From CADEED01 sp035525785 (GTDB taxonomy: Bacteria > Pseudomonadota > Gammaproteobacteria > Steroidobacterales > Steroidobacteraceae), in contig DATLDQ010000076.1 in the NCBI GenBank assembly GCA_035525785.1, forward strand, positions 1 through 42,855: DNA of 42,855 nucleotides, read 5' to 3'. A program made the translations under genes and the position numbers. Shown here piece by piece: positions 32,615 to 39,505 of this stretch. Under the pieces are notes generated by a model. It made no database searches. It was not told the DNA's origin and saw nothing but the letters and a program-made list of their open reading frames with translations. Every line of letters begins with the position of its first letter. The first letter of the stretch is position 1.

Positions 32615-33255
32615 TGGATCGCCGCACTACGATCAAGTGGATGCTCGCGGCCGCGGCGAGCGTGCCGTCGCTGCAGGTGTCCTTCGCGGCGGATGCCGGC
32701 GCCGGTGTGCTCGCGCGCGACTTGGCGCCCGACCAGAAGGGGTACGGCACCGATCCGGACCTCATGAAGGAATGGAAGTCGGGTGGCCCATGGCCGCTCA
32801 CGCTCACCGCGAACGGGCGCCAGACCACCAAGGCGCTCGCGGATCTCATCATCCCGGCCGATGAACACTCGCCCGCCGCGTCGGCCGTGGGTGTCGTCGA
32901 GTTCATCGACGAATGGATCAGCGCCCCCTATCCACAGCAGCGCGGCGATCGTGAGATCGTCCTGCCGGGCCTCGCGTGGCTCGAAGCCGAGTCGCAGAAG
33001 CGGTTCGGCAAGGGCTTCGCGGCGATCACGGAGCCGGAGCGCGGCGCGATTGCCGACGACATCTGCTCCGCAGGCAAGGCGAGACCGGAGTTCGCAGCGG
33101 CAGCGAAATTCTTCGCGAGATTCCGCGATCTCACCGCAGGCGGGTTCTACACCACGCCCGTCGGCATGAAGGACATCGGTTACACCGGCAACACGCCACT
33201 CGCGAAATTCGACGGACCGCCGCTCGAAGCGTTGAAGAAAGCCGGGCTCGCGTGA
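32614..33255 (+). CDS. Gluconate 2-dehydrogenase subunit 3-like protein with Tat signal
   Basis: The 213-residue product starts with a twin-arginine signal (DRRTTIKWMLAAAASVPS, Ala-rich h-region). The rest is a subunit-3 domain (ALADLIIPADEHSPAASAVGVVEFIDEWIS, then LAWLEAESQKRFGKGF) found with GMC dehydrogenases. In related enzymes the small subunit carries the folded flavoprotein out through the Tat pathway, which fits the signal-less partner encoded upstream. AAGGAG lies five bases before the ATG, and the gene overlaps the GMC stop by one base. It converges on comF with a 41-bp gap. Confidence 0.88.
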   Translation: MDRRTTIKWMLAAAASVPSLQVSFAADAGAGVLARDLAPDQKGYGTDPDLMKEWKSGGPWPLTLTANGRQTTKALADLIIPADEHSPAASAVGVVEFIDEWISAPYPQQRGDREIVLPGLAWLEAESQKRFGKGFAAITEPERGAIADDICSAGKARPEFAAAAKFFARFRDLTAGGFYTTPVGMKDIGYTGNTPLAKFDGPPLEALKKAGLA

Positions 33256-33296
33256 GCGAGGCGGCACCGTCTTTCAGGGTGCTGGCAATCACGGGT

Positions 33297-34049
33297 TCAG
33301 CGAGGCATTTGCGATATCGCTGGCGTATCGCGAGCTGACGCAAGAGTTCGCGGCGCCCGCGCCACCGCCCACAGATCCACCCGTCTGACGCCCGCGGCGA
33401 GCAGCACGCACTTCAGCTCGGCCAGCGTGCTGCCCGTGGTCGTGACGTCGTCGACGATGGCCACGTGCTGCGCATCGAGCAGCTGGCGCAAAGCCCGCTG
33501 GCTCGAAATCGCGAAAGCGCCGCGCACATTGGCGTGACGCTCGTCGATACCCAACGTAGTTTGGGAAGGCGTATCGCGCACTCTTCGTGCGGCATGCCAG
33601 GCCTGCGGGATGCCGAGCGAACGACCCGTGTAGCGCGCAATGCCGGCCGCCTGGTTGAAGCCACGCTCCCGGAGGCGCGCGGGATGAAGGGGAACCGGCA
33701 CCAGCAACCGCGGCAGTGAGTCCCCGCGTGCACGCACGGTCTGCGCGAGCAACTCGCCTAAGACACGCGCGTGCTCGAGCGCGCCCGAGTACTTCAACCT
33801 GCGGACGAGCCCGTCCACCGGGGGCTCGAAGCGCAGCGCCGTCAGGAGGCTGGGCAGCTGCGCCAGATCCCACGGGAGGTCGTCGCGACAATAAAGGCAG
33901 AGGTCGAGATCGGGCTCGGTACCCGGGAAGCCACACAGGCAGCAGTTGGGCGGGAACAGCGTGGCGCCGAGCAGCCGGGACAAACCCCGCACCGCCGTCA
34001 ACTGCACGCCGCGCAATCGGTTGACAATGGAGACGCCGCTATCGAACAT
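33297..34049 (-). CDS. comF: ComF/GntX family phosphoribosyltransferase-like protein
   Basis: From ATG 34049 the product is 250 residues. A Cys-rich N-terminal knuckle (FPPNCCLCG...LCLYC) is followed by LLVPVPLHPARLRERGFNQA and the PRPP-binding loop VAIVDDVTTTGST, all typical of ComF. These proteins take part in DNA uptake in competent bacteria (ComF) or are linked to gluconate/Fe-S metabolism (GntX, NfuA region). The longer frame to 34133 would overlap bioB and its promoter, so I prefer ATG 34049, though its Shine-Dalgarno is weak. It is divergent from the biotin operon, a common gammaproteobacterial arrangement. Confidence 0.88.
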   Translation of the reverse strand: MFDSGVSIVNRLRGVQLTAVRGLSRLLGATLFPPNCCLCGFPGTEPDLDLCLYCRDDLPWDLAQLPSLLTALRFEPPVDGLVRRLKYSGALEHARVLGELLAQTVRARGDSLPRLLVPVPLHPARLRERGFNQAAGIARYTGRSLGIPQAWHAARRVRDTPSQTTLGIDERHANVRGAFAISSQRALRQLLDAQHVAIVDDVTTTGSTLAELKCVLLAAGVRRVDLWAVARAPRTLASARDTPAISQMPR

Positions 34050-34125
34050 GCCCGCCAGTTTTCCGCGCGGCGCTTCTGGCGGCCAGGCCGAAATCTGATG
34101 CAAATCAATAAATAAAGGGATGGGC

Positions 34126-35271
34126 ATGGCCACGACGATCCGTCACGATTGGACTCTCCCGGAAGTGGAAGCGCTGTTCGCGTTGCCGTTCATGGATCTC
34201 ATGTTCCGCGCGCAGGAAGTGCACCGCGCGAACCAGCCCGCGAACGCCGTGCAGATGAGCACGCTGCTCTCCATCAAGACGGGCGCGTGCCCGGAAGACT
34301 GCGCGTACTGTCCCCAGAGCGTCCGATATGAGACGGGCCTCGAGCGCGAGAAGCTGGTGCCGCTCGAAGAGGTGCGCACGCGCGCGCAAGCCGCGAAGGA
34401 AGCCGGGGCCACGCGCTTCTGCATGGGCGCCGCCTGGCGCTCTCCCAAGAAACGCGACATCGAAGCAGTGTCCGCCATGATCCGCGAGGTGCGCGCGCTC
34501 GGCATGGAGACCTGCGCCACGCTGGGCATGCTGACGCCCGACCAGGCACAGGAGCTCAAAGGCGCCGGCCTCGACTACTACAACCACAACGTCGATACCT
34601 CGCCCGAGTTCTACGGCGAGATCATCACCACGCGCACCTACCAGGATCGCCTGGACACGCTGGCCGCCGTACGCGATGCCGGTCTCAACGTCTGCTGCGG
34701 CGGCATCGTCGGCATGGGCGAGACCACGCGCGATCGCGCGTCGATGCTCGCGACGCTGGCGAATCTGCCCCAGCAGCCGGAGAGCGTCCCGATCAACCAG
34801 CTGGTTCGCGTTCCCGGCACGCCGCTCGCCGGGCAGAAGGAAGTGGATCCCTTCGACTTCGTGCGGTGCATTGCCGTCGCCCGCATCGTCATGCCGAAGG
34901 CCTCGGTGCGCCTGTCGGCCGGACGCGAGGTGATGAGCGACGAGCTGCAGGCGCTGTGCTTCATGGCGGGCGCCAACTCGATCTTCTACGGCGAGAAGCT
35001 CCTGACCACGGGTAACCCGGACGTGTCGCGCGATCGCGCGCTCATGACGCGCCTCGGCATCGGCTCGCTGATTCCACCGGGACTCACCGTGAATGCGGAC
35101 GGTGTGGTCGATAGCCGCGAGCACCACCATCACGAGACGGTCGCGGGACACGCGCACGGGCCCGCATGCGTGCACGACCACGAGCACGAGCACGGACCGG
35201 GATGCAGTCATGACCAGGGCCATTCGCCAGTGCGCCCCGGCGCCGCATGCAACGCGACCCGGCAGCGCTGA
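34126..35271 (+). CDS. bioB: Biotin synthase with a His/Cys-rich C-terminal tail
   Basis: The 381-residue radical SAM enzyme inserts sulfur into dethiobiotin. It has the CxxxCxxC cluster at Cys55, Cys59 and Cys62 (KTGACPEDCAYC), YYNHNVDTS and the NVCCGGIVGMGE segment. ATG 34126 is preferred over ATG 34120 because AAGGGA lies at a proper distance only from the second. The last 55 residues (327-381) extend beyond the conserved end and hold 12 His and 3 Cys, resembling the metal-binding tails of nickel/zinc chaperones. E. coli BioB is 346 residues and lacks this. The tail's coding sequence overlaps the bioF start by 25 bases. Confidence 0.96.
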   Translation: MATTIRHDWTLPEVEALFALPFMDLMFRAQEVHRANQPANAVQMSTLLSIKTGACPEDCAYCPQSVRYETGLEREKLVPLEEVRTRAQAAKEAGATRFCMGAAWRSPKKRDIEAVSAMIREVRALGMETCATLGMLTPDQAQELKGAGLDYYNHNVDTSPEFYGEIITTRTYQDRLDTLAAVRDAGLNVCCGGIVGMGETTRDRASMLATLANLPQQPESVPINQLVRVPGTPLAGQKEVDPFDFVRCIAVARIVMPKASVRLSAGREVMSDELQALCFMAGANSIFYGEKLLTTGNPDVSRDRALMTRLGIGSLIPPGLTVNADGVVDSREHHHHETVAGHAHGPACVHDHEHEHGPGCSHDQGHSPVRPGAACNATRQR

Positions 35272-36386
35272 AGGCGGCACTCGCCGACCTGGACGAGCGC
35301 CAGCTGCGGCGCACGCGTCGCGTGCCACCACGCGAGGCGGTGAACTTCTGCAGTAACGACTACCTCGGTCTTTCGGGTCATCCCGAGGTTGTCCGCGCCT
35401 TCGCCGATGCGGTCCTCAAGCACGGCGTCGGCAGCGGCGCGTCTCACCTGGTCACCGGCCATTCGCGCGAGCACGAGGTGCTGGAGGAAGCGCTGGCCGC
35501 GTTCACCGGGCGTGAAAAAGCTTTGGTCTATTCAACGGGCTACATGGCCAATTTGGGCGTCATTAGCGCGCTGGCGGATCAAAAAGCCGCAATTGTCGCT
35601 GACAAGCTCAACCACGCATCACTGATCGACGGCTGCCGGCTCTCCGGAGCCAAGGCGACGCGTTATCGCCACGCCGATTCCGACCATGCCACCGAGCTCC
35701 TTGCGGCCATCGCACCCGAGGTGCAAAGCCGCCTGCTCGTGACCGACGGCGTGTTCAGCATGGATGGCGATCTCGCTCCGTTGCCCGAGCTTGCGCGCGC
35801 ATGCCAGGTAGCCAATGCATGGCTGCTCGTGGACGATGCGCATGCGCTTGGCGTCATCGGCGCGACTGGCCGCGGCAGCTGCGAGCATTTCGGTCTGTCG
35901 AACGAAGACGTACCCATTCTCATCGGCACCTTCGGCAAGGCCTTCGGCAGCTTCGGCGCCTTCGTCGCGGGCGACGCCGATCTCATCGACTTCCTGATCC
36001 AGAAATCACGCACCTATATCTACACCACGGCGCTGCCGCCGGCCGTCGCCGCCGCGACTTTCGCCGCGCTGGAAATGGCGCAGCGAGACAGCTGGCGCCG
36101 AGAGCGCGTGCTCGCCCATGCGCGGCGAGTGCATGGGGTGCTTGGACTCCCCGGTACGTCGGTGTCACCCATCGTCCCGGTGATCTTCGGGGACGAGGCA
36201 CGGGCGCTCGCCGCCAGCCGCGAGCTCGAGGCGCGCGGGTTCCTGGTCACGGCCATCCGCCCTCCCACGGTGCCGGCCGGAACCGCCCGACTTCGCGTGA
36301 CGCTTTCCGCGACGCACGACGAATCGCAGGTGGATGCGCTGATTTCGGCGCTGGCGGAAGTGCGCGAGGGCGTGGCCGGGCGATGA
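35247..36386 (+). CDS. bioF: 8-amino-7-oxononanoate synthase
   Basis: The 379-residue PLP enzyme condenses pimeloyl thioester with L-alanine, the first ring-forming step of biotin synthesis. It has NFCSNDYLGLSGHPEV, VGSGASHLVTGHSREHEVLEE, VDDAHALGVIGATGRG and the PLP lysine Lys231 in GTFGKAFGSFGAFV. The start ATG lies inside the 3' end of bioB in another frame (25-base overlap), and the stop overlaps bioC as ATGA, so the operon is translationally coupled. It is full length. Confidence 0.96.
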   Translation: MQRDPAALKAALADLDERQLRRTRRVPPREAVNFCSNDYLGLSGHPEVVRAFADAVLKHGVGSGASHLVTGHSREHEVLEEALAAFTGREKALVYSTGYMANLGVISALADQKAAIVADKLNHASLIDGCRLSGAKATRYRHADSDHATELLAAIAPEVQSRLLVTDGVFSMDGDLAPLPELARACQVANAWLLVDDAHALGVIGATGRGSCEHFGLSNEDVPILIGTFGKAFGSFGAFVAGDADLIDFLIQKSRTYIYTTALPPAVAAATFAALEMAQRDSWRRERVLAHARRVHGVLGLPGTSVSPIVPVIFGDEARALAASRELEARGFLVTAIRPPTVPAGTARLRVTLSATHDESQVDALISALAEVREGVAGR

Positions 36387-37282
36387 GCGATCCGCACGAG
36401 ATCTTCGGGCTGGATCGACGCGCCGTGGCGCGCGCCTTCGACCGCGCGAGCGCTGGCTACGATGCCGCGGCCGCCCTGCAGCAGCGCGTGCGCGACGAGC
36501 TGCTCGGCCGACTGGAGGAGCTGAAAGTTCAGCCGCGTGCGGTGCTGGATCTCGGCGCGGGCACCGGTCATGCGACGCGCGCACTCAAGCGCCGCTATCC
36601 GCAGGCACTCACGGTGGCCGTCGACATCGCGCCCGGCATGTTGGAACGCGCCCGCGCTCAGTCGCGCTGGCTGCGCCGCTTCGAGCGCGTGCGCGCCGAC
36701 GCGTATTCGTTGCCCTTCCGTGACCAGTCCTTCGACGTGGTGTTCAGCAGCTTGATGCTCCAATGGTGCGACGATCTCGACGCGGTGTTCGCCGAGCTTT
36801 CGCGCGTCCTCGCGCCCGGCGGGCTGCTGCTGTTCAGTACGTTCGGGCCGGGCACGCTCGGCGAACTGCGCGAAGCCTGGGCCGCGAGCGACGCGCAGAG
36901 TGAGAATCGAGGCAATCACGTGAACCATTTCTTCGACCCGCATGCCCTCGGCAGCGCCCTCATGCATGCCGGTTTCGCCGAGCCCGTGCTGGACGTCGAC
37001 CGCATCGTCATGACCTACCCGGACACCTTCGCGCTGATGCGCGAGCTCAAGGCCATCGGCGCGCACAACGTGACACGCGGCCGTCCCCGCGGGCTCACGG
37101 GCCGCGCGCGCCTCGACGCCATGTCCCGCGCCTATGAAACGCAGCGCCGGGACGGATTGCTGCCCGCGACGTACGAGGTGATCCACGCGGTCTCATGGGG
37201 TGGCGAGCGCCGGGGCGAGGACGGCTTCCCGCGAGAGACGTACATTTCGCCGGGCTCGATCAGGAAGAGGGGGCAGATTTGA
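36383..37282 (+). CDS. bioC: Malonyl-ACP O-methyltransferase BioC
   Basis: The 299-residue SAM-dependent methyltransferase primes pimelate synthesis by methylating malonyl-ACP. Motif I is AVLDLGAGTGHATRAL (about residues 53-68). FDVVFSSLMLQWCDDL and APGGLLLFSTFGPGTLGELREAW are typical of BioC. The last codons (KRGQI) and the stop lie within a palindromic repeat element that also provides the bioD start, so the C-terminus has probably been altered by its insertion. No bioH is present in this window. Confidence 0.93.
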   Translation: MSDPHEIFGLDRRAVARAFDRASAGYDAAAALQQRVRDELLGRLEELKVQPRAVLDLGAGTGHATRALKRRYPQALTVAVDIAPGMLERARAQSRWLRRFERVRADAYSLPFRDQSFDVVFSSLMLQWCDDLDAVFAELSRVLAPGGLLLFSTFGPGTLGELREAWAASDAQSENRGNHVNHFFDPHALGSALMHAGFAEPVLDVDRIVMTYPDTFALMRELKAIGAHNVTRGRPRGLTGRARLDAMSRAYETQRRDGLLPATYEVIHAVSWGGERRGEDGFPRETYISPGSIRKRGQI

Positions 37283-37293
37283 AATCTGTCCCC
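37269..37293. repeat. Palindromic repeat element, copy 1, at the bioC/bioD junction
   Basis: A 25-bp palindrome: left arm GGGGGCAGATTT, one central G, right arm AAATCTGTCCCC, with one G-T mismatch. The same core recurs after coxC (42721-42745). The bioC stop (TGA, 37280-37282) and the bioD start (TTG, 37279-37281) both lie at its centre. Confidence 0.85.
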
Positions 37294-37977
37294 GGCGGCT
37301 TTTTTATCGCCGGCACGGATACCGGCATCGGCAAGACGCTGGTGGCCGTCGCGCTCACCCGCGCCCTGGTCGCGCGCGGACTGCGCGTCGCCGTCATGAA
37401 GCCGGTGGCCGCCGGCGCCATCGACACGCCGCGAGGTCCGCGTAACGACGACGCACTCGAGTTGTTAGCCGTGAGCAACGTGGATGCGTCCTATGAGGAC
37501 GTGAATCCATGCCTGCTGGCGACCCCCGCATCGCCACACCTCGCCGCGCGTCATGCGGGCGTGTCGATCAGAGCCGAGCCCATCCTGGGCGCGCAGCGCA
37601 AGCTCGCCGCGGCGTCTGACTGCCTCATCGTCGAGGGCGCGGGCGGGTGGCACGCGCCGATTTCCGCGATCGAGACCATGGGCGATCTCGCGCAAAAAAT
37701 GGCGCTGCCCGTGGTCCTCGTGGTCGGTCTGCGTCTCGGCTGCCTGAACCACGCGCTGCTGACCCGCGAAGCCATCCGTTCGCAGGGCCTGCCCTTCGCC
37801 GGGTGGATCGCGAACCGCATGCGCACCGAAATGCCATTGGCCGGCGCCAACATCGACACGCTCGCGAGCCGGTTTGGCGCGAGCCCGCTGGGTATCGTCC
37901 CCTCAGGGAATCCCGCGTCTGGCATAGAAGTGCCGACTTGGGCGTCCGAAGTCGCCGAAAAGCTCGTAAGTCCTTAA
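37279..37977 (+). CDS. bioD: Dethiobiotin synthetase
   Basis: The 232-residue enzyme closes the ureido ring of biotin using ATP and CO2. It has the P-loop GTDTGIGKT (residues 12-20), MKPVAAG, and the VEGAGGWHAPI segment. No ATG or GTG is available at the right place. The start is TTG 37279, overlapping the bioC stop by four bases and preceded by AGGGGG. Both the start codon and the first codons come from the palindromic repeat, giving an N-terminus of KSVPGG before the conserved FFIAG strand. Last gene of bioBFCD; bioA is not in this window. Confidence 0.93.
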   Translation: MKSVPGGFFIAGTDTGIGKTLVAVALTRALVARGLRVAVMKPVAAGAIDTPRGPRNDDALELLAVSNVDASYEDVNPCLLATPASPHLAARHAGVSIRAEPILGAQRKLAAASDCLIVEGAGGWHAPISAIETMGDLAQKMALPVVLVVGLRLGCLNHALLTREAIRSQGLPFAGWIANRMRTEMPLAGANIDTLASRFGASPLGIVPSGNPASGIEVPTWASEVAEKLVSP

Positions 37978-37995
37978 CAAGCCAAGAAAATGGGC

Positions 37996-38004
37996 TGGTA
38001 TAGT
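37996..38004 (+). promoter_or_regulatory. Extended -10 promoter for the DUF2244-cox operon
   Basis: TGGTATAGT is an extended -10 (TGn followed by TATAGT), 19 bp after the bioD stop. It ends only eight bases before the GTG start of the DUF2244 gene, which predicts a leaderless or nearly leaderless mRNA. No clear -35 is visible, as expected for extended -10 promoters. Confidence 0.5.
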
Positions 38005-38012
38005 GCCGGCCC

Positions 38013-38522
38013 GTGACTGACCCCCACCACATCAACTTCGACCTGATCCCGCATTGCTCGCTGAGCGTGCGCGGCGCGGTCGTGTTTTTCGGGTTCGTCT
38101 GCTTCGTCACGCTCGGCATCGCGGGTACGGCGACGCTGCTTGGCTTCTGGCCGATCCTGCCGTTCGCCGGCCTCGAGATGGCGGTTCTCGCCTGGGCGCT
38201 GCACGCGAATATGCAAAGACGCTTCGAATGCGAGTCGATCGACGTCACCCAGACCGAAGTCATCGTCGAACACCGTTCCTTGAAGGTCGGTCGCTCAACT
38301 CCGCATCGCATCGTGTTCCCGCGCCACTGGGCACGGGTTAAAATCCGCGCCCCGAAATCGCCCCTCCATCGCGGCCAGCTCGTCATCGAGTCGCACGGCC
38401 GGGCTCGCGAGGTCGGAAAGTTTCTGACGGAGGAGGAGCGTCGCCACCTCGCAGCCAAACTTCGGCTGCTGATCGGCGACATGAACCAGTCCCCGGATCT
38501 CCCGGGCCCGGGTTCACCATAA
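38013..38522 (+). CDS. DUF2244 family membrane protein
   Basis: The 169-residue product has two membrane segments (about 20-40 and 44-66) and a soluble C-terminal part, matching DUF2244 proteins commonly found next to cytochrome oxidase genes. Its biochemical role is not known. GTG 38013 is the first start in frame after the bioD stop. The stop lies 20 bp before coxB, so it is the probable first gene of the cox operon, and a role in oxidase assembly is inferred from position. Confidence 0.82.
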   Translation: MTDPHHINFDLIPHCSLSVRGAVVFFGFVCFVTLGIAGTATLLGFWPILPFAGLEMAVLAWALHANMQRRFECESIDVTQTEVIVEHRSLKVGRSTPHRIVFPRHWARVKIRAPKSPLHRGQLVIESHGRAREVGKFLTEEERRHLAAKLRLLIGDMNQSPDLPGPGSP

Positions 38523-38542
38523 GAGTTTTCTTGAGGTCATCG

Positions 38543-39463
38543 ATGAGCTTTCACATGAAGAACGCCACCGCGCGCCGTGCATTGCAGGCCGCAACCGCCA
38601 CCTTGTTTGCCGCTTTCTGTTCGGCCGCGCATGCCGATTGGGGCGGCCTGAACATGACCGAAGGCGTCACCGTGCTCAGCAAGAAGATCTATGGGCTGCA
38701 CCAGCTCATCCTGATCGTCTGCGTCGTGCTCGCCGTGGCGGTGTTTGGCGCGATGATCTACTCGCTGGTGAAGTTCCGCCGCTCCAAGGGCGCCGAGCCG
38801 GACAAGACCATGGTCCACAGCACCAAGGTCGAGATCGTCTGGACCATCATCCCCATCCTCATCCTCATCGGCATGGCCGTTCCGATCGCGAAGACGCTCA
38901 TCGAGATCGAGGACATGGGCAAGGTCGAGCTCAACATCAAGGTCACGGGCTACCAGTGGAAGTGGGAGTACGAGTACCTCAACCACGACGTGAGCTTCTT
39001 CTCGACGCTCGACCGTGACAGCAATGCCGCGCGCCAGCTGGGCTCGGGCATCGATCCGAATTCGGTCGAGCACTACCTGCTCAACGTCGACAACCCGCTG
39101 GTCATCCCGGCGGGCACCAAGATCCGCTTCCTCCTGACTGCGCAGGACGTCATCCACGCGTGGTGGGTGCCGGCCTTCGGCATGAAGAAGGACGCAATCC
39201 CGGGCTACGTGAACGAAATCTGGGTGCAGGTCGAAGCCGACAAGGTCGGCACGTACCGCGGCCAGTGCGCCGAGCTCTGCGGCCAGGACCACGCCTTCAT
39301 GCCCATCGTGGTCGAAGTGAAGTCGCCGGCCGAGTTCGACGCGTGGTTGCGCGCGAAGCAGGCCGAGCAGAAGGTCGCCGGTGCGACTTCGCCGACCGAG
39401 CCCGCGGCCCCGGCCACCGCTCAAACGACGGCAATGGCTTCGGCTGCCGCCAGCGCGCAGTAA
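38543..39463 (+). CDS. coxB: Cytochrome c oxidase subunit II (CuA subunit)
   Basis: The 306-residue product has a signal peptide (about 1-31), two membrane segments (about 47-70 and 90-112) and a periplasmic cupredoxin domain. The CuA ligands are His205 (VIHAWWVPAFG), Cys242, Cys246, His250 and Met253 in CAELCGQDHAFM; YQWKWEYEY is the aromatic electron-entry patch. No C-terminal heme c domain is present; the tail is Ala/Thr/Pro-rich. GAGGT five bases upstream supports ATG 38543 over a TTG at 38531 and an ATG at 38555. It accepts electrons from cytochrome c for subunit I. Confidence 0.97.
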   Translation: MSFHMKNATARRALQAATATLFAAFCSAAHADWGGLNMTEGVTVLSKKIYGLHQLILIVCVVLAVAVFGAMIYSLVKFRRSKGAEPDKTMVHSTKVEIVWTIIPILILIGMAVPIAKTLIEIEDMGKVELNIKVTGYQWKWEYEYLNHDVSFFSTLDRDSNAARQLGSGIDPNSVEHYLLNVDNPLVIPAGTKIRFLLTAQDVIHAWWVPAFGMKKDAIPGYVNEIWVQVEADKVGTYRGQCAELCGQDHAFMPIVVEVKSPAEFDAWLRAKQAEQKVAGATSPTEPAAPATAQTTAMASAAASAQ

Positions 39464-39505
39464 GCCGACCCCAACAGCACACAAGATTCAGACGAGAAGT
39501 TAGAC

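Noticed and set aside
34050..34125. BirA operator upstream of bioB
   Set aside because: I could not find the two half-sites of the known BirA box in the comF-bioB gap, so biotin control here remains unproven.
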